Positions 9,441 to 18,894 of a DNA stretch of 64,000 bases are shown here, piece by piece; positions within the stretch are counted from its first letter, which is position 1, and the number at the start of each line of letters is the position of its first letter. The notes beneath the pieces were generated by a model. That model made no database searches. It had not been told where the DNA came from and saw only the letters and a program-made list of their open reading frames with translations. The position numbers were made by a program, and so were the translations under genes. The stretch is from positions 186,001 to 250,000 of the forward strand of contig NZ_JAGISH010000001.1 of the NCBI RefSeq assembly GCF_017813235.1, written 5' to 3'. This stretch comes from Sagittula salina (lineage in GTDB: Bacteria > Pseudomonadota > Alphaproteobacteria > Rhodobacterales > Rhodobacteraceae).

Positions 9441-10139
9441 TCAGTCGAGGTAGATCATCTTTCGGGTCATGCCGCCGTCGACCGTCACCACCTGCCCGGT
9501 GACGAAACCCGCCCTGGCAAGCCAGAACACCGTCTCCGCGATGTCCTCTACCCGGCCCGCGCGACCTGCCGGGTGCTGGGCATGATCCGCCTGCGACAAC
9601 GCCTGCCAGTCGCCGGTGACGATCCAACCGGGTGCCACGGCGTTGACGCGGATCTCCGGACCGAGGGAGACGGCGAGCGCCTGGGTCAGACCTTCGATGC
9701 CTCCCTTCGAGGCGCAGTAGGCCTCGGTGTCGGGCTCTGCCATGCGGGCACGGGTGGAGGAGAGGTTCACCACCGCGCCGCGCGCCTCTCGCAGGAAGGG
9801 AACTGCTTCCCGCACCATGAGGAAGGTACCCGTCAGGTTTACCCCGATCCAGCGGTTCCAGTCTTCCAGCGACAGGTTCTCCACCGGGCCGCTGACTGGC
9901 CCGGCGAGGCCCGCGTTGTTCACCAGCAGGTCAAGTCCCTCCCCGAGCTCTTCGGCACAGGCCTCGAAAGCCGCCGCGACGGAGGCCTCGTCCGAGACGT
10001 CGCAGATGACCCGCCGACCGGGCGCCTCCTCCTCGAAGGAGACGTCCAGCGCCAGCACCTCCCAGCCCTCGGCAACCAGTCGTTCGGCGATGCCGCGCCC
10101 GATCCCGCGCGCGGCGCCGGTTATCATCGCTGTCGGCAT
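9441..10139 (-). CDS. Short-chain dehydrogenase/reductase
   Basis: 232-residue classical SDR. TGAARGIGRG near the N-terminus is the cofactor-binding TGxxxGxG, NNAG follows, and the catalytic pair is in SS...YCASK. C-terminal PGWIVTG and GQVVTVDGGMTRKMIYLD resemble FabG-like oxidoreductases. The acidic residue after beta-2 (ALDVSF) favours NAD over NADP; this is inference. The start at 10139 lies 11 bases after the M20 amidohydrolase stop, with a GGTGGG site, so it is probably translated in the same operon. The substrate is unknown. Confidence 0.8.
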   Translation of the reverse strand: MPTAMITGAARGIGRGIAERLVAEGWEVLALDVSFEEEAPGRRVICDVSDEASVAAAFEACAEELGEGLDLLVNNAGLAGPVSGPVENLSLEDWNRWIGVNLTGTFLMVREAVPFLREARGAVVNLSSTRARMAEPDTEAYCASKGGIEGLTQALAVSLGPEIRVNAVAPGWIVTGDWQALSQADHAQHPAGRAGRVEDIAETVFWLARAGFVTGQVVTVDGGMTRKMIYLD

Positions 10140-10150
10140 CAGCCCACCGA

Positions 10151-11317
10151 TCAGCTTGCCAGCGGCATGCGCCGCTCGGCGATCTCCGCCCACCAGGAGC
10201 AGCCTGCCGGGATCGCTTCGTCGTTGAAGTTGTAGAGCGGATGGTGGACCATCGCGGTATCCCCGTTGCCCACTAGGATATAGGCGCCGGGGCGCTCCTC
10301 AAGCATGAAGGCGAAGTCCTCGCCGCCCATGACCAGCGGCGCCTCCTCGCAGGAGCCGGACACGGCGGTAGCCACCTCGGCGGCAAACCGGGTCTGTTCC
10401 TCATGGTTTGCCATGACCGGGTAGTTGCGCTTGTAATGCACATCTGCCGTGGCGCCGAAACCCGTGGCGATGCCCTGCGCGATCTCGGTGATGCGGCGTT
10501 CCGCAAGGCCGCGGTTCTCGTCCGACATGGTCCGCACGGTGCCCATCATGTGAACCGACGACGGGATCACGTTGAACGACGTCGACGAAGTCTGGAACGA
10601 GCAGATCGACACCACGATCTGGCTCACCGGATCAGCATTGCGGCTGGCGATTGTTTGTAGCGCGGTGAGAATCTGCGCCGCGCAGACCGTCGGGTCGATG
10701 GTCTCGTGCGGCTTCGCGGCGTGGCCGCCCTTGCCGGTTACCGTGATCTCGATGTGATCCGCAGCCGCAAAGAACGCGCCGGGCCGGATAGAGAAAGCCC
10801 CCACCGGTTTGCCCGGCCAGTTGTGCATCCCGTAGACTTCCTGAATGCCAAAGCGTTCCATCATGCCGTCGTCACACATCTCCTTGCCACCGCCGCCACC
10901 TTCCTCGGCGGGCTGGAATATCACGACGACGGTGCCGTCGAAGTTGCGCGTTTCTGAAAGGTATTTGGCCGCGCCCAGCAGCATCGCCGTGTGACCGTCA
11001 TGGCCGCAGGCGTGCATCGCGCCGGGGGTCTTCGAGGCGTATTCGACACCGGTCTGCTCCTCGATCGGCAAAGCATCCATGTCGGCGCGCAGACCGATAA
11101 CCTTGCCGGAGCCGCTCTCGCGGCCCCTGATGACGCCCACGACACCAGTGCGCCCGATGCCGGTCACCACCTCGTCGCAGCCGAATTCTTTCAACTTTTC
11201 CGCCACCAGCGCGCTGGTGCGGTGGGTCTCGAAGAGTATCTCCGGGTGCTCGTGGATGTCACGGCGCCAGGCGGTGATCTCGGCCTGCAGTTCGGCGAAA
11301 CGGTTCTTGACCGGCAT
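10151..11317 (-). CDS. M20 family amidohydrolase (hippurate hydrolase-like)
   Basis: 388-residue zinc amidohydrolase that would remove N-acyl groups from amino acids. HACGHDGHTAMLLGAAKYL, the PAEEGGGGG stretch, MHNWPG and GGEDFAFMLE are the di-metal and catalytic segments of the M20D (HipO/AmaA) group, and the dimerisation-domain motif TGKGGHAAKPHETIDP is present. The start at 11317 has AGGAGA 8 bases upstream. It sits in a leftward run with argE and the peptide-transporter ATPase, which suggests processing of imported acylated amino acids or short peptides. Confidence 0.88.
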   Translation of the reverse strand: MPVKNRFAELQAEITAWRRDIHEHPEILFETHRTSALVAEKLKEFGCDEVVTGIGRTGVVGVIRGRESGSGKVIGLRADMDALPIEEQTGVEYASKTPGAMHACGHDGHTAMLLGAAKYLSETRNFDGTVVVIFQPAEEGGGGGKEMCDDGMMERFGIQEVYGMHNWPGKPVGAFSIRPGAFFAAADHIEITVTGKGGHAAKPHETIDPTVCAAQILTALQTIASRNADPVSQIVVSICSFQTSSTSFNVIPSSVHMMGTVRTMSDENRGLAERRITEIAQGIATGFGATADVHYKRNYPVMANHEEQTRFAAEVATAVSGSCEEAPLVMGGEDFAFMLEERPGAYILVGNGDTAMVHHPLYNFNDEAIPAGCSWWAEIAERRMPLAS

Positions 11318-11545
11318 GAAAGTCTCCTGTTGGCGCGGCTCCGCGACGGAGCCTCCTGTCATGGCGCCGGAGACTAGTGAGATGGATGCCATGTGCAAGC
11401 ATCTGCGTGAGATAATCTAACCGATTGGTTGGAAATGCGGCTGTGGTGGGCATCATCGAAAGCGCGACGCCCATCCGCACAGCGCCGGAGCAAGCATGAC
11501 CGGCGGGCCGCCGGAGGGGCTACTTCGCCGCGTGCGGCGGTTCGG

Positions 11546-12706
11546 TTACGCGCAGTCCTCGACCAGCCGCTGCATGAACCGTTGCCCCTCGTCCAGTTGC
11601 GCCACCGCCAACGATTCATCCGGCTGGTGCGCCACGGAGATTGAACCCGGCCCGCAGACCACGACCTTGTAGCCCGCCATCTGGAAATGGCTGGCTTCGG
11701 TGGCGTAGCTGACGAAATTCTCCGTGTTGTCGCCCGTCAGCCTGCGCACCAGCGCCTCCGCAGTATTGCGCTCCATTGGCACGAAGGGCGGCAGGCAGAA
11801 GCGTTCCGTCACCTCGACCCGGGCCTCCGGCCGCACCGCCTGCATCTTGGCCGTCAGCGCCTCCACCTGTGTGGCAAAGCGCGACCGCCAGTCGTCCAGC
11901 GTCTCGCCGGGGACGACGCGAAAACCAAGGCCGAAGGTGCAGTCCTTCGCCGTGATGTTATGCGCCGTGCCGCCCTGGATCGGGGCCACGTGAACGTTGG
12001 TATAGGGCGGGTCGAAGAGCGCGGCCATGCCCTGAGGTTCGACCTCTGCCGAAGCCGCGTTGACCGCATTCGCCCAGCCAATCAACTCTGCGCCGTACAT
12101 GATGGCCGACACTCCGGTGTGCAGGATGGAGGAATGCACCTCGACCCCATGCACATGCACCCAATAGGACAGCCCGCCCTTGTGGCCCGTCACCGCCTTC
12201 ATCATCGTAGGCTCGCCCACGATCACGTCGGCGGCGCGCGGCAGGGTGGCCATGGCGTCGAGCAGGTCCGGCACGCCGAGGACGCCGATCTCTTCGTCAT
12301 AGCTCAGCGCCAGTTGCAGCGGGCGCGCGACACCGCGGCGCGCCGCTTCAACCATGGCCCAGATCGAAAGCGCCACGAACCCCTTCATGTCGCAGGCGCC
12401 GCGTCCTATGAGGCACCCGTCCCGTTCGGTCAGGACGAAAGGATCGGTGCTCCAGTCCTGCCCGTCCACCGGCACCACGTCCGTGTGCCCCGACAGCACC
12501 ACGCCGCCGTTGACCTTTGGACCGACGTGGGCGCAGAGGCCCTTCCAACCCGGACAGCCCGGCTTGTCGAAGACATGCGGTGCGATCCCGTGGCCGCGCA
12601 GGTAGTCCGCAACCCAATCGATGAGCGCCCCGTTGGGGTCCCGGCTCACCGTGGCGAAGCCGACCAGGCGCTCGAGAATTGCGCGCGGCGTGAGAATTTC
12701 AGTCAT
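11546..12706 (-). CDS. argE: Acetylornithine deacetylase (ArgE/M20A)
   Basis: 386-residue M20 peptidase-family deacetylase. SGHTDVVPVDGQDW carries metal ligand His74 and Asp76; GRGACDMKGF and SYDEEIGVLG follow, and the C-terminal AHQPDES provides the last ligand. Full length for ArgE. Clustering with a peptide ABC transporter, rather than with arg genes, makes deacylation of an imported substrate an alternative to arginine synthesis. GGAGATGAC directly precedes the ATG at 12706. Two hairpins lie between it and the upstream ATPase gene. Confidence 0.82.
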   Translation of the reverse strand: MTEILTPRAILERLVGFATVSRDPNGALIDWVADYLRGHGIAPHVFDKPGCPGWKGLCAHVGPKVNGGVVLSGHTDVVPVDGQDWSTDPFVLTERDGCLIGRGACDMKGFVALSIWAMVEAARRGVARPLQLALSYDEEIGVLGVPDLLDAMATLPRAADVIVGEPTMMKAVTGHKGGLSYWVHVHGVEVHSSILHTGVSAIMYGAELIGWANAVNAASAEVEPQGMAALFDPPYTNVHVAPIQGGTAHNITAKDCTFGLGFRVVPGETLDDWRSRFATQVEALTAKMQAVRPEARVEVTERFCLPPFVPMERNTAEALVRRLTGDNTENFVSYATEASHFQMAGYKVVVCGPGSISVAHQPDESLAVAQLDEGQRFMQRLVEDCA

Positions 12707-12729
12707 GTCATCTCCATTCCGGGCGCCGC

Positions 12730-12786
12730 AAGAGTCCTCGACGAAGACTCTTACGGCCCGCGAAGGCTTTTCGACGAAAAGCCTTC
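12730..12786 (-). terminator. Two tandem hairpins after ATPase gene
   Basis: AAGAGTC/GACTCTT (12730-12736 with 12746-12752) and GAAGGCTTTT/AAAAGCCTTC (12762-12771 with 12777-12786) both have CGACGA in the loop region. The second overlaps the ATPase stop codon. No clear U-run, so they may attenuate or protect mRNA ends rather than terminate fully. Confidence 0.5.
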
Positions 12787-14617
12787 AATACCCCGACTCA
12801 GAGGTCAGGACGAAATGTCCCGGCGTCACTTCCGCGTAGACCGATTTGCCCGGCACGTGACCCACCGGGTGGATCGGCGAAGGGATCGGCTTGAAATTCA
12901 GGTCCTTCTCCGACTTGCGCCGCCGCGGGTCTGCGATCGGCACAGCCTTCATCAGGGCCTTGGTGTAGGGGTGCTGCGGGTCCTCGAATACCGCGCGCCG
13001 GGGGCCGAGCTCGACGATCCGTCCCAGGTACATCACACCGACCTGGTGGCTGACGCGTTCAACCACCGCCATGTCGTGACTGATGAAAACGTAGCCCAGA
13101 CCCAGCTCTGCCTGCAGCTCCATCATCAAGTTGACCACCTGCGCCTGCACCGACACATCAAGCGCCGACACCGCCTCGTCCGCGACGATCAGCTTGGGGT
13201 TCAGGGCGAGCGCGCGGGCGATGGCGATGCGCTGCCGCTGCCCCCCGGACAGTTCGTGCGGGTAGCGCTGCATGAAACTGCGCGGCAGTTCCACCCGGTC
13301 GAAAAGCATCGCCACCCGGTCCTGGCGTTCGGATTTCGAACCCACGCCGTAGTTCACCAGCGGTTCCGCCACCTGGTCGGACAGTTGCAGCTGGGGATTG
13401 AGCGAGGCAAACGGGTCCTGAAAAATCATCTGCATCTCGCGCCGCGCATCGCGCAGTCCGGAAGGCGACAGCGCCATCACGTCCGTGCCGTCGAGGTCGA
13501 TCCTCCCCGCCAAAGGCTCCACCAGCCGCAGGATCGACCGCCCTGCCGTGGACTTGCCGCAGCCTGATTCGCCCACAAGGCTCAGCGTCTGGCCCTTCTT
13601 CACGGTGAAGGAGACGTCCTCCACCGCGTGAACGTTTGCGACCGTGGAGCGAAAGAATCCCCCCTTCACCGGGAAGCGCGTGGTCAGCCCCTCGACCGTC
13701 AGCAGCACCTCTTCCGTGCCGGGGATCGGAGCGGTGGCATTATCCTCCTGCCCCACCAGTTTCATCGGGCGCGGCAGGTCGGTGCCGGTCATCTCGCCCA
13801 ACTTCGGCACGGCGGCGAGCAGCGCTTTCGTGTAGGGGTGCTGCGGGTTCTCGAAAATTTCCTCGACGGTGCCTTCCTCGACCTTGTTGCCGCGAAACAT
13901 GACCACGACGCGATCTGCCATCTGCGCCACCACCGCCATGTCATGGGTGATGAACATCACCGCCGTCCCGGTCTCGCGCTTGAGCCGGTCGATCAGTGCA
14001 AGGATTTCCGCCTGAATCGTCACGTCGAGGGCCGTTGTCGGTTCGTCCGCGATCAGCAGGCGCGGTTTGCAGGCCAACGCCATGGCGATCACAACACGCT
14101 GCCGCATTCCGCCAGACAGTTCGTGCGGGTACTGGTCCAGCCGCCGTTCCGGTTCGGGGATGCGCACCTGTTTGAGCAGCGACAGCGCCTCCGCGCGCGC
14201 CTCGGCCTTGGTCATGCCGCGGTGTACGCGCAGACCCTCGGTCAACTGCCGTCCAACGGTAAAGACCGGGTTCAGCGCGGTCATCGGCTCCTGAAAGATC
14301 ATGCCGATCTCGTTGCCGCGAATGTCGCGCATCGTGCGCTGATCCTCGGTGGCGAGATCCACGACACCGCCATCCTTCCGGTCGAACAGAAGCCGCCCCC
14401 CGGCGATGGTGCCTCCGCCGTACTCGATCAGCCGCATGAGCGAGAGCGATGAGACCGACTTCCCCGACCCCGATTCGCCCACCACGCACACCGTTTCGCC
14501 AGAGCCGATGTCGAAACTGACATCCTCGACCCCCACCACGGTGCCGCCCTTGGTCTGGAACTCCACCCGCAGTTTCTCGATCCGCGCGATGGGGTGGTCC
14601 GAAGTGTTGTCCAGCAT
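12785..14617 (-). CDS. ABC transporter, fused double ATPase (DppD-DppF type)
   Basis: 610 residues with two complete ABC ATPase domains in one chain. The first has GESGSGKS, LSGGMRQRVVIAMAL and IADEPTTALD; the second has GESGCGKS, LSGGQRQRIAIARAL and VADEAVSALD. Each domain ends in the oligopeptide-permease C-terminal segment with 'NPQHPYTKALLAAVP'/'DPQHPYTKALMKAVP'. This is the GsiA-like arrangement of a peptide/glutathione-type importer in which one polypeptide replaces two subunits. Its partners (binding protein and two permeases) are encoded divergently from 15048. Confidence 0.93.
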   Translation of the reverse strand: MLDNTSDHPIARIEKLRVEFQTKGGTVVGVEDVSFDIGSGETVCVVGESGSGKSVSSLSLMRLIEYGGGTIAGGRLLFDRKDGGVVDLATEDQRTMRDIRGNEIGMIFQEPMTALNPVFTVGRQLTEGLRVHRGMTKAEARAEALSLLKQVRIPEPERRLDQYPHELSGGMRQRVVIAMALACKPRLLIADEPTTALDVTIQAEILALIDRLKRETGTAVMFITHDMAVVAQMADRVVVMFRGNKVEEGTVEEIFENPQHPYTKALLAAVPKLGEMTGTDLPRPMKLVGQEDNATAPIPGTEEVLLTVEGLTTRFPVKGGFFRSTVANVHAVEDVSFTVKKGQTLSLVGESGCGKSTAGRSILRLVEPLAGRIDLDGTDVMALSPSGLRDARREMQMIFQDPFASLNPQLQLSDQVAEPLVNYGVGSKSERQDRVAMLFDRVELPRSFMQRYPHELSGGQRQRIAIARALALNPKLIVADEAVSALDVSVQAQVVNLMMELQAELGLGYVFISHDMAVVERVSHQVGVMYLGRIVELGPRRAVFEDPQHPYTKALMKAVPIADPRRRKSEKDLNFKPIPSPIHPVGHVPGKSVYAEVTPGHFVLTSESGY

Positions 14618-15047
14618 GTCGTCTGCCCTCTTGTTGCACGAAGGCTAATTTCCCGGCACGGGCAGTGTAAAGCCCGCATCCAGCGCCGCTCCGGTCCAGT
14701 GGTCAAGGACCAAGGCCTGTTTCCGCCCTTCGACGGTCACGAGGTCGGAGAGAAAACACGCAATTTTCCAATTGCTTGAGCCAGATATCGGGTCACACCA
14801 CCATGCGCCGCACCAGGCGGCGCCGATCTGCGCTCTTCTTGACCACACGGTCAAAAAAGCCAAGGGCGCCACGGAGGCAATGCTTGCATTTTAAGCGTCA
14901 TGAGGGTTCGATACCGCCAGTGGGGGTGTTTATGAGGGACGGGTCAAGTATGCGGGTTGTGCAACCCGCCCGTACCGGTACAGCCTCCCCGCCACAAACG
15001 ACCAAAAGGGACCGGGAGAACCGGACCCAACCAACATGGAGAGACAA
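14618..15047. promoter_or_regulatory. Divergent promoter region of the peptide transporter
   Basis: 430 bases with no gene, between the leftward ATPase operon and the rightward binding-protein operon. It contains the TTGACC palindrome at 14839-14854, and both promoters must be here. No long conserved frame was seen. Confidence 0.6.
14839..14854. promoter_or_regulatory. TTGACC-N4-GGTCAA operator candidate
   Basis: Perfect dyad TTGACCACACGGTCAA followed by a run of A. It differs by one base from the RutR-type box TTGACCAnnTGGTCAA bound by TetR-family regulators. It lies in the middle of the divergent promoter, where one regulator could control both transporter operons. The match is seen; the regulator is inferred and none is encoded nearby. 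Confidence 0.5.
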
Positions 15048-16745
15048 ATGACCCTGAAGTCCCTGATGCTGGGTGCCGTGGCAGCCACGGCGCTGGCCCC
15101 GGCGGCCTTCGCCGAGCGCGGCGCGGACGGCGAAGTGAAGATCCTCTACTGGCAGGCGCCTTCGATCCTGAACCCGTTCCTCTCGGGCGGCACCAAGGAT
15201 GTGGAATCCTCCTCGATGATCATCGAACCGCTGGCACGCTTCGACGAAAGCGGCGCGCTGGTGCCCTGGCTGGTGGACGAAATTCCCACCGTGGAAAACG
15301 GTGGCGTCACCGAGGACCTAAAGCAGATCACGTGGAAGATCACGCCGGGCCTGAAGTGGTCCGACGGCTCCGACTTCACGTCCGCCGACGTGAAGTTCAC
15401 CTATGAGTACTGCACCCACCCCGAAGGCGGCTGCGCCCAGCTGACCAAGTTCGAGCCGGTGGCTTCGGTAGAGACCCCCGACGACCTGACCGTCGTGGTG
15501 ACCTTCAAGGAACCGACCCCCTACCCCTACACCGCATTCGTCGGTGGCGAGAGCCCGATCATCCAGAAGGCGCAGTTCGAAAACTGCCTGGGCGCCGCCG
15601 CGTCGACCTGCACCGAGCAGAACTTCAATCCCGTGGGAACCGGCCCCTTCGTCGTGGATGAGTTCAAGCCGAACGACGTGATCACCATGTCCGCGAACCC
15701 CAACTACCGCGACCCGGCCAAGCCTGCCTTTGCCAAGGTCACCTTCAAGGGCGGCGGCGACGCGGCTGCGGCCGGTTCGGCGGTCATGGAAACCGGCGAG
15801 TTCGACTACGCCTGGAACCTGCAGCTGGCGCCCGACGTCATCGAGAAGATGGAAGCCGGCGGCAAGGGTGTGACCGTGGCAGGCTTCGGCCCGCTGCTCG
15901 AGCGCATCATGCTCAACAACACCAACCCGGACCCGAATCTCGGCCCGGACGAGCGTTCGGTGATCCGTCCGCACCCGTTCCTGTCGGACCCGGCGGTCTA
16001 CAAGGCGATGTCCATGGCCATCGACCGGCCGCTGCTCGTCGAAGTCGGCTACGGCAAAGCAGGCAAGCCGTCTTGTTCGTGGGTCCCGGCGCCGGCAGAC
16101 TTCGCCTACACCCCCGAGGGCTGCGATGTGCAGGACATCGAGGGCGCCAAGAAGCTGCTGGATGACGCGGGCATCGTCGACACCGACGGCGATGGCATCC
16201 GCGAGAAGGATGGCGTGCCGCTGTCGATCCTCTACCAGACTTCGACCAACGCCGTGCGTCAGGACTTCCAGGCTCTGATCAAGGAATGGTGGGGCGAGAT
16301 CGGCATCGAGACCGAGCTGCGAAACGTGGACGGCTCGGTGTTCTTCGGCGGTGACGCGGGTTCGCCTGACACCTTCCAGAAGTTCTACGCCGACGTGGAG
16401 ATGTACGCCAACACCTTCAACGGCACCGACCCGCAGTCCTACCTGGGCAACGGCCTGTGCGACAAGGCACCGCGCCCGGAAACCCAGTGGCAGGGCGAAA
16501 ACATCTCGCGTTTCTGCTCCGAGGAGTTCGACGCCATTCACACCGAGCTGTCCCAGACCGCCGACATGGCCAAGCGTCACGAACTGGGCACGAAGCTGTC
16601 CGAGATGGCTTTCGAGGAAGGTGCAATGATCCCGCTGGTTCATCGTGGCCGCCTCTCGGCGCATTCGAACAGCCTCGGCGGCGTTGTCCTGAACGTGTGG
16701 GATTCGGAACTGTGGAACGTGGCAGACTGGTACCGTGTAAAGTGA
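15048..16745 (+). CDS. ABC transporter peptide-binding protein (SBP family 5)
   Basis: 565-residue periplasmic solute-binding protein. A signal peptide covers residues 1-22 (MTLKSLMLGAVAATALAPAAFA). The mature protein has the family 5 features 'SSSMIIEPLARFDESG', 'WKITPGLKWSDGSDFTSADVKFTYEY' and 'AMSMAIDRPLLVEVGYG'. The start at 15048 was chosen because GGAGAGACAA precedes it; an ATG 12 bases upstream overlaps that ribosome site. It would deliver peptides or similar substrates to the two permeases immediately downstream. The ligand cannot be read from sequence. Confidence 0.92.
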   Translation: MTLKSLMLGAVAATALAPAAFAERGADGEVKILYWQAPSILNPFLSGGTKDVESSSMIIEPLARFDESGALVPWLVDEIPTVENGGVTEDLKQITWKITPGLKWSDGSDFTSADVKFTYEYCTHPEGGCAQLTKFEPVASVETPDDLTVVVTFKEPTPYPYTAFVGGESPIIQKAQFENCLGAAASTCTEQNFNPVGTGPFVVDEFKPNDVITMSANPNYRDPAKPAFAKVTFKGGGDAAAAGSAVMETGEFDYAWNLQLAPDVIEKMEAGGKGVTVAGFGPLLERIMLNNTNPDPNLGPDERSVIRPHPFLSDPAVYKAMSMAIDRPLLVEVGYGKAGKPSCSWVPAPADFAYTPEGCDVQDIEGAKKLLDDAGIVDTDGDGIREKDGVPLSILYQTSTNAVRQDFQALIKEWWGEIGIETELRNVDGSVFFGGDAGSPDTFQKFYADVEMYANTFNGTDPQSYLGNGLCDKAPRPETQWQGENISRFCSEEFDAIHTELSQTADMAKRHELGTKLSEMAFEEGAMIPLVHRGRLSAHSNSLGGVVLNVWDSELWNVADWYRVK

Positions 16746-16838
16746 GCCCGCAGGGTCACGCTTGAATCATGACGTAGGGCGGGGTTATCCCCGCCCTGCT
16801 TCCAATAACAACACGAACCGGACAAGGGCGCACCCGGC

Positions 16839-17846
16839 ATGCTCACCTACGCCACGCGACGGATGATCCTTGCGATTCCGACGCTGCTTTTCATCAGCTT
16901 CGTCATCTTCATGTTGCTCCAGCTTGCCCCCGGCGACCCGATGGCTCAGGTGCCGCTGACGGTCCCCCCGGAGGTGAAGCAGAAAATGCGCGAGGCCCTG
17001 GGTCTCGGCGCGCCGCCTCTGGTGCAATACTGGAAATGGCTGGTCCAGATCTTCTGGATCGAACCGCAGGTGCTGATCGACTACGTTTTCGGCACCGGTC
17101 TGGCAGAGGGCAAACTGCGCGTGATCTCGTGGCAGACGCGCTCTCCGGTGATGGACATCATCCTGCAGCGCATTCCTCAGACGCTCTGGGTGGTGGGGGT
17201 GGCTTACGTGGTGGCGATCCTGATCGCGCTGCCCATCGGCATCTACTCCGCCTACAAACAATATTCGGTGTTCGATCAAGCCGGGACGTTTGTCACCATG
17301 GTCGGGTTTTCCATCCCGCCCTTCTTTACCGGGCCGCTGCTGATCGTGATCTTCTCCGTCCAGCTGGGATGGTTCCCCTCGATCTACGACACCACCCACG
17401 TCGTGAACGACTGGCCCAGCTTCAAGGTCCAGCTTCAGCAGATGATCATGCCCGTGATGGTTCTGGCCTTTCAGATTACCGCGCAGCTCAGCCGCTACAT
17501 GCGCGCCTCCATGCTCGACAACCTCGGGCAGGATTACGTTCGGACCGCCCGCGCCAAGGGCCTGTCCGAGGCGGTCGTCGTCGGCGTGCACGTGGTGCGC
17601 AACTCGATGATCCCCGTGATCACAGTGATCGCGCTCGGCATACCGTCGATCTTCGGCGGTGCCATCATCACTGAAAGCGTCTTCAAGGTGAACGGCATCG
17701 GCCAGCTTCTGCTGACCGCGCTCTTTGCCAACGACCTGCCCATGGTCATGACGCTCACCTTCATCTTCGCCGTGCTGATCGTGGCCTTCAACCTGATCGC
17801 AGACATCCTCTACGGCCTGCTCGACCCCCGGATTCGCTATGACTGA
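16839..17846 (+). CDS. ABC transporter permease (DppB type)
   Basis: 335-residue inner-membrane permease with about six helices. The N-terminal helix 'IPTLLFISFVIFMLLQLAPGDP' and the EAA loop 'DYVRTARAKGLSEAVVVGVHVVRNSMIPVI' are characteristic of DppB/OppB. It has an extra segment of about 45 residues before the second helix (near 'WIEPQVLIDYVFGTGLAEGK'), common in this subgroup. It overlaps the next permease by 8 bases, so translation is probably coupled. Confidence 0.93.
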   Translation: MLTYATRRMILAIPTLLFISFVIFMLLQLAPGDPMAQVPLTVPPEVKQKMREALGLGAPPLVQYWKWLVQIFWIEPQVLIDYVFGTGLAEGKLRVISWQTRSPVMDIILQRIPQTLWVVGVAYVVAILIALPIGIYSAYKQYSVFDQAGTFVTMVGFSIPPFFTGPLLIVIFSVQLGWFPSIYDTTHVVNDWPSFKVQLQQMIMPVMVLAFQITAQLSRYMRASMLDNLGQDYVRTARAKGLSEAVVVGVHVVRNSMIPVITVIALGIPSIFGGAIITESVFKVNGIGQLLLTALFANDLPMVMTLTFIFAVLIVAFNLIADILYGLLDPRIRYD

Positions 17847-18849
17847 GAGCCCGCAAGACGATCTGATCCTCGCCGACTCCTCGCCCCGCGGCGTCGAGGC
17901 CATCGGCGCGCTGAAGGACACCGGCCCCACCGCGCCACCGCGTTCGCGCGGGAGCGACATCTGGGACCAGTTGCGCAAGCACAAGGGCGCCATGTTCGGC
18001 CTGGGCTTCCTGACCTTCATCACGCTGGCAGTTCTGGTGGGGCCCTATATCTACACTGTCGACCCGCAGAAGCTCGATATCCGTAACAAGGATATGCGAC
18101 CGATCTACACCGCCCTGTGGGACAGCGGCGCCAAGGTCGGCTGGAACAAGCCGCTGGGTTCCGACCAATTGGGCCGCGACAACCTCGCGCAGATGCTGGC
18201 CGGGGGGCGCGCCTCCATGGCGGTGGGCTGGGCGGCGATGCTGCTGTCGCTGTTCATCGGCACGGCCATCGGCGTGGTGGCGGGCTTCTTCAGACGGCTC
18301 GACGGGCCGCTCATGCGCGTGACCGACCTGTTTCTCGCGCTGCCGATCCTGCCACTGCTGCTGCTCGCCGTGACGCTGTTCCGCCAACCGCTGCGCGCGG
18401 GTTTCGGCCCCGAGGGCGGCATGTTTATCCTGATCGTGACCATCGTTGCGATCACCTCATGGATGCCCACGGCGCGTATCGTGCGGGGTGACGTGCTGGC
18501 GATCAAGGAGCGCGAGTTCGTGCTCGCCGCCCGCTCGATCGGATCGACGCCGGGAAAGCTGATCCGCCGCCACATCCTGCCCAACGTGCTGTCGCCCATC
18601 ATGGTCTCCGCCGCGCTGGGTCTGGCCACGGCGATCATCACGGAGAGCGCTCTCAGCTTCCTCGGTGTGGGCTTCCCCTCCGACTTCCCCACTTGGGGCA
18701 AGATGCTGGCCGATGCCGTGGTGCGGATGGAACAATTCCCGGAACGTGTCATGCTGCCGGGCATTGCGATCTCCCTGACGGTCCTGTCGGTGAACTATCT
18801 GGGCGACGGCTTGCGCGACGCGCTGGACCCGCGCATCCGGGGGCGCTGA
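17839..18849 (+). CDS. ABC transporter permease (DppC type)
   Basis: 336-residue partner permease. A cytoplasmic N-terminal arm of about 50 residues precedes the OppC_N helix 'FGLGFLTFITLAVLVGPYIYTVDP'. The EAA loop is 'EREFVLAARSIGSTPGKLIRRHILPNVLSPIMV', and 'ITESALSFLGVGFPSDFPTWGKML' is the diagnostic C-terminal stretch of DppC. It forms the channel with the upstream permease and is energised by the fused ATPase at 12785-14617. A strong terminator closes the operon. Confidence 0.93.
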   Translation: MTESPQDDLILADSSPRGVEAIGALKDTGPTAPPRSRGSDIWDQLRKHKGAMFGLGFLTFITLAVLVGPYIYTVDPQKLDIRNKDMRPIYTALWDSGAKVGWNKPLGSDQLGRDNLAQMLAGGRASMAVGWAAMLLSLFIGTAIGVVAGFFRRLDGPLMRVTDLFLALPILPLLLLAVTLFRQPLRAGFGPEGGMFILIVTIVAITSWMPTARIVRGDVLAIKEREFVLAARSIGSTPGKLIRRHILPNVLSPIMVSAALGLATAIITESALSFLGVGFPSDFPTWGKMLADAVVRMEQFPERVMLPGIAISLTVLSVNYLGDGLRDALDPRIRGR

Positions 18850-18859
18850 GTCCCTGAAT

Positions 18860-18894
18860 GGGCCGCCTGCGTCTCAGGACCGGCGGCCCTTTTC
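18860..18894 (+). terminator. Terminator of the transporter operon
   Basis: GGGCCGCC (18860-18867) pairs with GGCGGCCC (18882-18889), followed by TTTTC. Confidence 0.8.

Noticed and set aside
11687..13567. A 626-codon frame antisense to argE and the ATPase gene
   Set aside because: His/Arg-rich shadow without ribosome site or domain; both sense genes are intact.
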